Below are positions 15,500-22,417 of a DNA stretch of 27,591 bases, one piece after another. Below the pieces are notes generated by a model that saw nothing but the letters and a program-made list of their open reading frames with translations, did no database searches and had not been told where the DNA came from. The stretch is taken from NCBI GenBank assembly GCA_027310265.1, contig DAIDBC010000021.1, forward strand, positions 1 to 27,591, written 5' to 3'. Each line of letters begins with the position of its first letter. The first letter of the stretch is position 1. Made by a program: the position numbers and the translations under genes. Source of the stretch: Candidatus Colwelliibacteriota bacterium (GTDB lineage Bacteria > Patescibacteriota > Minisyncoccia > UBA6257 > Colwellbacteraceae).

Positions 15500-16134
15500 A
15501 ATAGCTTGGATTGTTTTGATTTTATCTCACTTTTTACCTCTGAAGTTAAGTCGGTGTGCTCGGGCTCTTTGGACAGTAGTTCGGACAAGTTTTTCTTGAT
15601 TGCCGGCAACTTCTCGAATGCGTTTTTTAGATCGTTTTGAACCGCAGTCGATCGGAGCGCTGCTGCGGGGTGGTAAAGTGGGACGATAATCCGCTTACCT
15701 TTCCTAAATATTTTGCCTTGGTCGCGGGATATTTTTGTGTCCGGCAGGAATAGGTTCATCGAAAAACGGCCGAGGGGAACAATCAATCTCGGGTTGATAA
15801 TTTCAATCTGGCGTTCCAGATAAGGATAGTAAGCTGTCACTTCTTCGGGTAGCGGGTCGCGGTTCTCTGGCGGTCGTCGTTTGACGATGTTGGTGATGTA
15901 AACGTCGCCGCGTTTCCAGCCCACGCTTTCAAGCAGTGAATCAAGCAGTTTGCCGGCGCGGCCGACGAACGGTCGACCCTGCAAATTTTCGTAGTATCCC
16001 GGAGCTTCGCCGATGAACATAACTTCGGCATCCGAATTGCCTTCGCCGAAAACCAGATTTGCCTCACGGAGCGGCAGGGTCTCGTCGGCCGCAATCTCCG
16101 CCGTAAGTTTCTCCAAAAGTTCCGTTTTATTCAT
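15496..16134 (-). CDS. Family-4-type uracil-DNA glycosylase without iron-sulfur cysteines
   Basis: A 212-aa member of the UDG superfamily, which excises uracil from DNA at the start of base-excision repair. Motif 1 is GEAPG (42-46), followed by QGRPFVGRAGKLLD (52-65), ITNIVKRRPPENRDP (80-94) and motif 2 HPAA (155-158), all in family-4 order. Family-4 enzymes normally carry four cysteines for a 4Fe-4S cluster: two near the N-terminus, one in KCRPPxNR and one shortly after. This protein has no cysteine at all; the KC is KR at 85-86 and the later site is occupied by Tyr. The C-terminal tail (about residues 185-212) is Lys/Ser/Glu-rich. Convergent with the antiporter and divergent from the small membrane protein at 16172. 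Confidence 0.88.
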   Translation of the reverse strand: MNKTELLEKLTAEIAADETLPLREANLVFGEGNSDAEVMFIGEAPGYYENLQGRPFVGRAGKLLDSLLESVGWKRGDVYITNIVKRRPPENRDPLPEEVTAYYPYLERQIEIINPRLIVPLGRFSMNLFLPDTKISRDQGKIFRKGKRIIVPLYHPAAALRSTAVQNDLKNAFEKLPAIKKNLSELLSKEPEHTDLTSEVKSEIKSKQSKLF

Positions 16135-16156
16135 CTCTCATCTGTCGCCGCATCGG

Positions 16157-16165
16157 TGTTATAAT
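16157..16165 (+). promoter_or_regulatory. Extended -10 promoter of the membrane protein/Clp/polX/Nudix unit
   Basis: TGTTATAAT is a perfect extended -10 (TG, T, TATAAT), followed after exactly 6 nt by the ATG at 16172. A leaderless transcript is expected. The TTATAA core is palindromic, so the minus strand also reads TATAAC here and might serve the divergent UDG gene. Confidence 0.75.
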
Positions 16166-16171
16166 TGAGCT

Positions 16172-16549
16172 ATGGCTGAAGCCAGATTGGGGCTTATCGG
16201 CGTATGCTCATATCTTATCACGCGCTTTGTTGTGCGTCTTATTGGTTTTCTCAGTGATTGGTACGTGGGCGGGTTCAAGGTGTTTATGCACGCTGCCATC
16301 AGCGCTTTTGAGAGTTTAGATCGGACGTTTGCGCTGAAAGTTACGCTGCGTTATATGTTCCGGCCGCTCTATCAAGATCGTTCGGTGATTGGCTACACTC
16401 TTGGATTTTTCTTCCGCGCCCTGCGGGCGATAGTTGGGGCGCTTTTCTACGCCGTGCTTTGGATTGTATTCGCGGGCGCCTACGTGGTTTGGGCAGCCGC
16501 ACCGTTGGTTCTTGTCTATTTTGCATTTAAGACTTATGGAACCGCTTAA
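16172..16549 (+). CDS. Small conserved-looking membrane protein upstream of the Clp-like ATPase
   Basis: A 125-aa protein with hydrophobic stretches near both ends: GLIGVCSYLITRFVVRLIGFL at residues 7-27, weaker in the middle, and a strong one from about 75 to 118 (IVGALFYAVLWIVFAGAYVV then APLVLVYFAFKTYG). The central part FALKVTLRYMFRPLYQDRSV is amphipathic and basic and may lie on the membrane surface. No family recognised. The start is fixed by the TGTTATAAT box six bases upstream. Its 3' end overlaps the Clp-like gene by 14 bases, so the two are likely translated together and may form one membrane complex; that partnership is inferred only from gene arrangement. Confidence 0.75.
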   Translation: MAEARLGLIGVCSYLITRFVVRLIGFLSDWYVGGFKVFMHAAISAFESLDRTFALKVTLRYMFRPLYQDRSVIGYTLGFFFRALRAIVGALFYAVLWIVFAGAYVVWAAAPLVLVYFAFKTYGTA

Positions 16550-19037
16550 CGTATATTTTAAAGATCCCCGGCTCAATATGGCCCCCCTCGCGCGGACGGC
16601 GGTGAATGTGATATCTGGAATTTTTGTAGCGGTATTCGTCGCCGGTACGGGATTCCTCCTGGTATCTGGTCGGACTTGGATGGAATCGCTCGGCGCACTT
16701 TTTATGCTCTATCTTCTCGATCGGTTGCGCAGTTTTCGCCGCGCGGACAAGAATCTATCCGCGATGCCGGAGGAAGGCGGCGTGAATGTTGCAGAATATT
16801 TGAACCCGCAGGCAATGAATCTGCTCTTAGCGTCGTTCGACCGCGCGAGGATGTTCGGCGGACACCCCTATTTTCATTTGGGCAAGGATTTAGTGGAGCG
16901 TCGCGACGTAAAGGAAGCGCTGCGCCGTCTAGACGTTCCGGTAAAAGAATTCAGCTCCAAACTTTCTGAATACCTGGAGCGGAGTATGGCTACGCATGTC
17001 GGCGAAGACGAGCTGCGCAGTAAAGTCGAGAAACTTGCGGTAACCGCGCTTGCCCAGGCCAAATCAGGACAAGCCCGGGAAATAAGCGCGGCCGATCTTT
17101 TCGCCGCGCTTGGCGCCGCCGGCGATATGGAAGTAACGAAGCTTTTCGATTTATTCCAAATAACCCCGGGCGACCTCGAAAAAGCTCTTATCTTCAGTCG
17201 TTTCAGATCTTATTCGCGTTTCAGCCGCCTGCCGTCGAGTTTGGGCGGATTTGCCGGGGAGTCATACGGCATTCGCCACCGCTTTATGAACCGCGCCTGG
17301 ACGGCCAGGCCGACCCCCGTTTTGGACAACTTCGGTATGGATTTGACCGATATGGCCAGGGCGGAGAAGATCGGGTTCCTCATCGGCCACGGGACGGAGT
17401 ACGAACGAATGGTGAACATCCTCTCGCGGCCGAACAAGCCGAATGTGCTCTTGGTTGGCGAGGCCGGCGCGGGCAAGGAAGCGGTAATAAGCCATCTGGC
17501 TTATATGATCGCGCGAGACAAAGTTCCATCACCGCTTTTCGACAAACGCTTAGTCGCGCTCGACATCAACAGTCTTGTTGCCGGTGCCGATCAGGGCGAG
17601 TTACAGCGCCGGATCAAGTCGGTATTTGACGAGATCATCCGCGCCGGCAATATCATCCTTTATATTCCGGACATCCACAATCTTTCACGGACCGCTCCGT
17701 CCAAAGAGTTGTCGGCCGCGAACACCCTTTTGCCATTAGTGGTCTCGAATGATTTTCCGACCATCGGCTCGAGTTATCCCAAGGAGTACAAACAACTAAT
17801 TGAGACCGACAGTGTGTTCTCTTCAGCCTTTCAGGTAGTTCCGGTTGAGGAAGTAAGTGAGGACGAGGCGGAACGTATTTTGGTTTACGATAGCATGCTT
17901 TTAGAGCGTGTTTACAAACTGGAAATAAATTACAGCGCGATAAGGGCGGCAGTGCAGTTCGCCAAGCGTTACTTCCGCGACAAGCTTTTACCTTCATCAG
18001 CCGATGATCTTTTGAAAGAGGCGCTGTCTGAGGTGAGCCGGATGGGCGGTAAATCGGTCACCGGCGAGGAAATTGAGGCGGTAGCCGAACGGCGAGCCAG
18101 GATCCCCCTGCATCGAGCCGGAACCGTGGAGCGCGAACAACTTTTGCATCTTGAGGAAACTATTCACGAGCGTTTTGTGGATCAGGAAACGGCGGTTAAA
18201 GCCGTCTCGCGGGCCCTGAGAGAATACCGGAGCGGCCTTACCCGCAAGGGCGGTCCGATTGGTTCATTCCTCTTTGTGGGGCCGACCGGAGTCGGCAAAA
18301 CCGAGCTTTCCAAAATATTGTCGAAGATACAGTTCGGTTCGGAACAGGCGATGGTGCGCTTCGATATGTCGGAATATCAGGACCGCGGGAGCGTTGCAAG
18401 GTTCATCGGCTCGCCGGACGGCGCCATTTCCGGCGCGCTTACCGATGCCGTGCTGGAGCGTCCGTACAGCCTGATCCTGTTGGATGAATTCGAAAAAGCT
18501 TATCCGGACATTTTAAACCTGTTTCTACAGGTGTTTGACGATGGCCGCCTCACCGATAATCTTGGCCGTACGGTGGATTTTCAGAACACGGTTATTATCG
18601 CGACTTCAAACGCCCACTCCGATTTCATCAAGAGCGAACTTGAGAGCGGGAAAAGCATGGATGACGTAAGCGACGTGTTCAAGGACAAGCTAACCGACGT
18701 TTTCCGCCCAGAACTTCTGAACCGCATGACGGTGGTTGTGTTTAGAAACTTGAGCCGCGAGGACATAGTGCAAATTGCCCGCTACCAAATCGCCGAGTTG
18801 GTAGACACCTTAAAGACCGAAAAAGGGATAGAACTGGAAATACCCGACGACGTGGTCATAAAACTTGCGGAATGGGGTTACGACCCGGTCTTCGGGGCGC
18901 GTCCGCTCCGCGAGGTCATCTCCGAGAAGCTGCGCGGGCCGCTTTCAGAGATGATTCTCTCTTCCGCGCTCGACCGCGGCGCCAGAGTTAACGCGGTCAT
19001 TAAGGGCGAAAACATAACTTTTGCGACCGAGGGATGA
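16536..19037 (+). CDS. Membrane-anchored Clp-like double AAA+ ATPase with degenerate first module
   Basis: An 833-aa Hsp100/Clp-family protein, probably inserted in the cytoplasmic membrane. Residues 21-45 and about 49-63 are hydrophobic (an anchor or hairpin not found in ClpA/B/C). Residues 90-220 are an N-domain-like helical region. D1 (about 280-450) is degenerate: Walker A is GEAGAGKE (308-315, Glu replaces Thr/Ser) and Walker B is IILYIPDI (373-380, Ile replaces the catalytic Glu). D2 (about 540-830) is intact in Walker A GPTGVGKT (582-589), Walker B LILLDE (646-651), sensor 1 IATSNA (688-693), Arg finger FRPELLNR (723-730) and sensor 2 GARPLRE (787-793). The usual pore-loop GYVG is replaced by PDGAISG (627-633), and no IG(F/L) ClpP-docking tripeptide is seen. 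The ATG at 16536 overlaps the upstream gene; the 34-codon frame before it is dismissed. It overlaps polX by ATGA. Confidence 0.85.
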   Translation: MEPLNVYFKDPRLNMAPLARTAVNVISGIFVAVFVAGTGFLLVSGRTWMESLGALFMLYLLDRLRSFRRADKNLSAMPEEGGVNVAEYLNPQAMNLLLASFDRARMFGGHPYFHLGKDLVERRDVKEALRRLDVPVKEFSSKLSEYLERSMATHVGEDELRSKVEKLAVTALAQAKSGQAREISAADLFAALGAAGDMEVTKLFDLFQITPGDLEKALIFSRFRSYSRFSRLPSSLGGFAGESYGIRHRFMNRAWTARPTPVLDNFGMDLTDMARAEKIGFLIGHGTEYERMVNILSRPNKPNVLLVGEAGAGKEAVISHLAYMIARDKVPSPLFDKRLVALDINSLVAGADQGELQRRIKSVFDEIIRAGNIILYIPDIHNLSRTAPSKELSAANTLLPLVVSNDFPTIGSSYPKEYKQLIETDSVFSSAFQVVPVEEVSEDEAERILVYDSMLLERVYKLEINYSAIRAAVQFAKRYFRDKLLPSSADDLLKEALSEVSRMGGKSVTGEEIEAVAERRARIPLHRAGTVEREQLLHLEETIHERFVDQETAVKAVSRALREYRSGLTRKGGPIGSFLFVGPTGVGKTELSKILSKIQFGSEQAMVRFDMSEYQDRGSVARFIGSPDGAISGALTDAVLERPYSLILLDEFEKAYPDILNLFLQVFDDGRLTDNLGRTVDFQNTVIIATSNAHSDFIKSELESGKSMDDVSDVFKDKLTDVFRPELLNRMTVVVFRNLSREDIVQIARYQIAELVDTLKTEKGIELEIPDDVVIKLAEWGYDPVFGARPLREVISEKLRGPLSEMILSSALDRGARVNAVIKGENITFATEG

Positions 19038-20770
19038 GGAACATCGAAATCGCCCGAATTCTTTCCGAGATTGGCGAGTTTCTCGAAATGGAAAGCGTGG
19101 CGTTTAAACCGCGGGCCTACGAACGGGCAGCGGAGGCAATCGCCGGATCCGAAGAAGAAGCATCGCATGTTTATGAACGCGGCGGGTTGAAGGCGCTGGA
19201 GGATATCCCCGGGGTGGGGGTATCAATCGCCGAGAAAATTGAAGAACTTTTAAAAACCGGACGACTTAAATATTACGAGCAGCTTAAGAAAAAATACCCG
19301 ATTAATCTTTCCGAGCTTTCAAAAATTGAAGGGCTGGGACCAAAGACCATCCAGACTTTGTATAAGAAATTGGGGGTGAAGGACTTGGCCGGACTGGAAA
19401 AGGCGGTTAAAAGCGGCAAAGTCAAAAAACTGCCGCGGTTTGGGGCTAAGTCCGAGAAAAAAATTTTAAAAAGCGTGGAGGCTTATCACCGCCACTCAGG
19501 CAGGTTCCTCTTAGGCGACGTGTCGCAGCTTGCCGAGACAATGAGAACCCGCCTTGCCGGGACTCCGCACGTTTCCCGGGTCGAGATTGCCGGTTCTCTC
19601 CGGCGCCGGAAGGAAACCGTAGGCGATTTGGATATACTGGTCATCTCGACTAAACCAAAAGAGATTATGGAGGTATTCGTATCCCAACCGGAGGTAGCGC
19701 AGGTGATCGCCCGCGGCGGCACAAAGTCGTCGGTTCGTCTGAAAAACGGTTTGGACGTGGATTTAAGGGTGGTGTCGGCAGAGTCGTATGGAGCAGCACT
19801 GGCGTATTTCACCGGCTCTAAGGCGCATAATGTGGCGATGCGCGGGATGGCCCAGGAGCGCGGCTGGAAATTGAACGAATACGGTCTCTACAAAAGGGGC
19901 CGCAGCAAAGGTGAATGGGTTTCCGTCGCCGGTCGCAGTGAGGAAGAAATCTACGATAAACTCGGTTTGGAATACGTGCCGCCGGAGATGCGTGAGGATA
20001 CCGGCGAACTCAATTTAGCTAAAGCCGGTAAACTGCCGCGGGTCGTCGGTTATGATGACTTGAAAGGGGATTTGCAGGTTCAGTCGGACTGGACCGACGG
20101 TTCGAACTCGATCGAAGAATTAGCTGTAGCGGCTGCCCGCCTCGGCTTGAATTACATCGCGATTACCGACCACAGCAAGCGCCTCGCGATGGCTCACGGC
20201 CTTGACCCGGCCAGGCTCGCAAAACAGGGGGTGGAGATAGACCGGGTAAACAAGAAATTGAAAGGCAAGATCACGGTCCTAAAAGGAACGGAGTGCGATA
20301 TTTTGAAGGATGGGACGCTTGATCTGCCGGACAGCGCACTATCAAAACTGGACGTGGTTGGCGCCGCGATTCACTCCTATTTTGACTTACCGCGCAAGGT
20401 TCAGACCGAACGGCTCATTCGGGCGATAAGTAACAAGCACGTCGATATAATCTTCCACCCTACCGCGCGCTTGATCGATCGCCGTGAGCCGTGCGATTTG
20501 GATATGGATCAAATAATCAAGGCGGCAAAGGGAACCGGAACAATCCTGGAAGTCGATGCCTACCCCGACCGGCTGGATTTGAAAGACGAATATATAAGGA
20601 AAGCGGTGGATGCCGGTGTAAAGTTGGCGATTGACTCCGATGCCCACGCGGTAGGGCATTTTCCGCTTTTGAAATACGGGATCGCGCAGGCGCGGCGCGG
20701 TTGGGCCAAGAAAAGCGATGTTGTAAACGCCTGGCCGCTCGAAAGAATGAAAAAAATGATGAAACAATAA
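19034..20770 (+). CDS. polX: Family X DNA polymerase with PHP domain (PolX)
   Basis: A 578-aa bacterial PolX, a gap-filling repair polymerase. Domains in order are an 8-kDa-like region with helix-hairpin-helix motifs (IPGVGVSIAEKIEELL at 58-73, IEGLGPKTIQTLYKKLGV at 98-115), the nucleotidyltransferase core AGSLRRRKETVGDLDILV (186-203, catalytic D198/D200, third Asp in DVDLRVV at 241-247), and the C-terminal PHP domain (about 343-570). PHP motif I reads GDLQVQSDWTDG (345-356), so both positions of the usual HxH pair are Gln. Later PHP sites remain: ITDH (377-380), GTE (418-420), H447, FHP (474-476) and DSDAH (534-538). Polymerase activity should be intact; the PHP 3'-5' exonuclease is questionable. 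It is linked to the Clp-like gene by an ATGA overlap and to the Nudix gene by a one-base gap. Confidence 0.93.
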   Translation: MRNIEIARILSEIGEFLEMESVAFKPRAYERAAEAIAGSEEEASHVYERGGLKALEDIPGVGVSIAEKIEELLKTGRLKYYEQLKKKYPINLSELSKIEGLGPKTIQTLYKKLGVKDLAGLEKAVKSGKVKKLPRFGAKSEKKILKSVEAYHRHSGRFLLGDVSQLAETMRTRLAGTPHVSRVEIAGSLRRRKETVGDLDILVISTKPKEIMEVFVSQPEVAQVIARGGTKSSVRLKNGLDVDLRVVSAESYGAALAYFTGSKAHNVAMRGMAQERGWKLNEYGLYKRGRSKGEWVSVAGRSEEEIYDKLGLEYVPPEMREDTGELNLAKAGKLPRVVGYDDLKGDLQVQSDWTDGSNSIEELAVAAARLGLNYIAITDHSKRLAMAHGLDPARLAKQGVEIDRVNKKLKGKITVLKGTECDILKDGTLDLPDSALSKLDVVGAAIHSYFDLPRKVQTERLIRAISNKHVDIIFHPTARLIDRREPCDLDMDQIIKAAKGTGTILEVDAYPDRLDLKDEYIRKAVDAGVKLAIDSDAHAVGHFPLLKYGIAQARRGWAKKSDVVNAWPLERMKKMMKQ

Positions 20771-20771
20771 A

Positions 20772-21290
20772 ATGACGCCGAACATACACCGCGAAATATC
20801 AGCCGGAATAGTCGTTTACCGCCGCACCAGAGAGGGGCCGAAGTTTTTACTACTCTATCACGGCGGACGATACTGGAATTTCCCCAAAGGACACCTGGAA
20901 CTAATCAAAGCCGAAGGTGAGGATTCGCCCGAGGTGCGCGAGAGTAGTTTTAAGGCGGCGGTGAGGGAAACCTGCGAAGAAACCGGTCTGCAGCAGAAAG
21001 ATTTGGTTTTCCGCCGCGGTTTCCGCGCCTACGAACGCTACACTTTCTTCAAGGGTAAAAACCGTGTTGTCAAAATAGTGATTTTTTACCTTGCCGAGAC
21101 TAAAGAACGGCAAATTAAAATATCCGAAGAGCATGAAGGCTTCGGATGGTTCAGATACCGTGACGCACGGCATATCCTATCGCCTTATCGTGAAAACGAG
21201 GCGGTGTTGCGCCGCGCCTACAATATTATTTCACTAAAAAGGCGCGCTCCGACCGTCACTTCTCCAGCACAAGAGTCACCAACTTCTTAA
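20772..21290 (+). CDS. Nudix hydrolase, Ap4A/dNTP-pyrophosphatase-like
   Basis: A 172-aa Nudix protein that should hydrolyse a nucleoside diphosphate linked to another group. It starts HREISAGIVVYRR and has the diadenosine-polyphosphate-hydrolase-like NFPKGHLE before the Nudix box. The box (G-x5-E-x7-R-E-U-x-E-E-x-G-U) ends with RETCEETGL (65-73), preceded by E57. The first loop between G40 and E57 holds 16 residues in place of five, an acidic insert of eleven (around GEDSPEVRE). A Ser/Thr/Pro tail of about 15 residues follows the fold and overlaps the 3' end of the convergent rplT by 35 bases. Last gene of the unit starting at 16172; with PolX upstream, a nucleotide-pool-cleaning role is plausible but unproven. 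Confidence 0.88.
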   Translation: MTPNIHREISAGIVVYRRTREGPKFLLLYHGGRYWNFPKGHLELIKAEGEDSPEVRESSFKAAVRETCEETGLQQKDLVFRRGFRAYERYTFFKGKNRVVKIVIFYLAETKERQIKISEEHEGFGWFRYRDARHILSPYRENEAVLRRAYNIISLKRRAPTVTSPAQESPTS

Positions 21291-21606
21291 ACGTAGCCGG
21301 TTCATTCTCGGCCAAGTCGGCCAAGATTTTTCGATCAAGTTTCACGTTCTTAGTTTTGAGTATGTGAATCAACTCACGGTAGGGTAGGCCGTTTTCGCGT
21401 GCGGCGGCGTTGATCTTAACATTCCAGCCATAGCGAGCTGTGCGTTTTTCTTCCTTGCGCCCGCGGAAAGCGTGCGACCAGGCGTGTAACAGTGCTTCCT
21501 TGGCCGCGCGTTCCTTGGATTTGCGTCCCCAGCGGAACCCCTTGGTGTATTTAAGGATTTTAGCCCGTTTTTTGGTTGCAATCTTACCGCGTTTTACTCT
21601 TGGCAT
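21256..21606 (-). CDS. rplT: 50S ribosomal protein L20
   Basis: L20 is a 23S-rRNA-binding protein needed early in 50S assembly. The 116-aa sequence has the diagnostic basic N-terminal extension (MPRVKRGKIATKKRAKILK, then TKGFRWGRKSKERAAKEALL) and the globular region RTARYGWNVKINAAARENGL followed by YRELIHILKTKNVKLDRKIL. Length is normal. It lies 3 bases after rpmI in the standard infC-rpmI-rplT order. Its 3' end overlaps the convergent Nudix gene by 35 bases, which is unusual for a highly expressed ribosomal gene. No L20-binding leader resembling known autoregulatory sites was recognised. Confidence 0.97.
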   Translation of the reverse strand: MPRVKRGKIATKKRAKILKYTKGFRWGRKSKERAAKEALLHAWSHAFRGRKEEKRTARYGWNVKINAAARENGLPYRELIHILKTKNVKLDRKILADLAENEPATFKKLVTLVLEK

Positions 21607-21609
21607 GTT

Positions 21610-21789
21610 TTACAAATACTTTTTGGCGATTTTTTTCGCGTCAGTTGGGACCAGGCCGGTTTTCAGCCTCTTTTCTCGGATTGACTTGCCGCGTTTGTTC
21701 GCGCGGGAATGCCCCAAACCCATCGGTCGGCGCAGAATCTTACCACTTTTGGTCACGCGGAAGCGATTGGAAACTACTTTCTTGGTCAT
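21610..21789 (-). CDS. rpmI: 50S ribosomal protein L35
   Basis: A 59-aa basic protein read directly from the minus strand: it begins MTKKVVSNRFRVTKSGKILR, continues RPMGLGHSRANKRGKS and ends KKIAKKYL. The K-x-R-F-x-V-T-x-x-G-K-I pattern followed by the H-x-x-x-x-K motif is typical of L35. Length is close to the usual 60-65 aa. It sits between infC (35-base gap) and rplT (3-base gap), the conserved order, which supports the call despite the small size. No clear Shine-Dalgarno sequence precedes the ATG. Confidence 0.95.
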   Translation of the reverse strand: MTKKVVSNRFRVTKSGKILRRPMGLGHSRANKRGKSIREKRLKTGLVPTDAKKIAKKYL

Positions 21790-21824
21790 CGTTTAATGCG
21801 GTGAAGATATTACCGTAAGGGCAC

Positions 21825-22346
21825 CTATTTTGTCGAGCCCTTACCATCCCTATCAATTTGGATTAAAAGCCCGCGTCCGCCCTTCTGAACGTCTTGGGTT
21901 ACTTTGTAGGGCGTAGTTATAAGTTTCATAAATTCGCGCAACTTCGCCTCCGCGAAATCACGCATCGACTTCTCCCTGCCGCGCAACGTGAGTTGTATTT
22001 CAATCTTGTGTCCGTCGGACATAAACTCGTCGATTTTTTTGGCTTTGCGTACCATATCGTTCATCGCCTCGCGTACGCTTACCTGAATTTGCTTCATCTC
22101 CTGCGGCCTGTTGCTCGCGCGCTGTTTTTTTAGTTCCTTTCCTTTTTCGTAGCGAAACTTATCGAAGTTGACGATGCGCGCAACCGGGGGATTAGCTTGC
22201 GGCGCGACCAAAACCAAATCCAACCCCTTGTTTTTGGCAATCTTTACCGCTTCGTCGCGCGACATAACGCCGAGGTTGCCCCCGGCGTCGTCCAAAACAC
22301 GCAGCTCCTTCGCTCCTATTTCGTTGTTCAGTACAAACCGTTCGAT
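21825..22346 (-). CDS. infC: Translation initiation factor IF-3, probable AUC start
   Basis: IF-3 binds the 30S subunit and checks start-codon/initiator pairing. With an ATC start at 22346 the protein has 173 aa, near the 180 of E. coli. The N-domain begins RFVLNNEIGAKELRVLDDAG and continues GVMSRDEAVKIAKNKGLDLV. The linker holds the family motif PPVARIVNFDKFRYEKGK, and the C-domain has MKQIQVSVR and DFAEAKLREFM. No in-frame ATG, GTG or TTG exists between the N-domain and an ATG at 22442. That ATG would add 32 unlikely residues and lies inside the divergent DUF763 gene. The first downstream Met falls inside the N-domain. ATC at 22346 gives the expected length. Non-AUG starts are a known autoregulatory feature of infC (AUU in E. 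coli). A TACTAT (22363-22358) may be the -10. Confidence 0.85.
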   Translation of the reverse strand: MERFVLNNEIGAKELRVLDDAGGNLGVMSRDEAVKIAKNKGLDLVLVAPQANPPVARIVNFDKFRYEKGKELKKQRASNRPQEMKQIQVSVREAMNDMVRKAKKIDEFMSDGHKIEIQLTLRGREKSMRDFAEAKLREFMKLITTPYKVTQDVQKGGRGLLIQIDRDGKGSTK

Positions 22347-22404
22347 GTTACACCGAAATAGTATCGTAGGCCGACCAGCCGCGCAACCCCGGTTTGGACG
22401 GAGG

Positions 22405-22410
22405 TATAAT
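22405..22410 (+). promoter_or_regulatory. -10 box of the DUF763 gene
   Basis: A perfect TATAAT ends 7 nt before the ATG at 22418, a leaderless layout. No TG extension and no clear -35. It lies about 40 bases from the divergent infC -10 candidate. Confidence 0.65.
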
Positions 22411-22417
22411 ATTGCCG

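Noticed and set aside
16434..16535. 34-codon upstream extension of the Clp-like frame
   Set aside because: It lies entirely within the 125-aa membrane protein gene in another frame and has no membrane-protein or Clp-like character.
5026..19037. Possibility of UGA recoding (glycine code as in Gracilibacteria)
   Set aside because: UGA terminates several intact families at the expected length (RuvA, Clp-like, helicase), and overlaps such as TGATG and ATGA depend on it as a stop.
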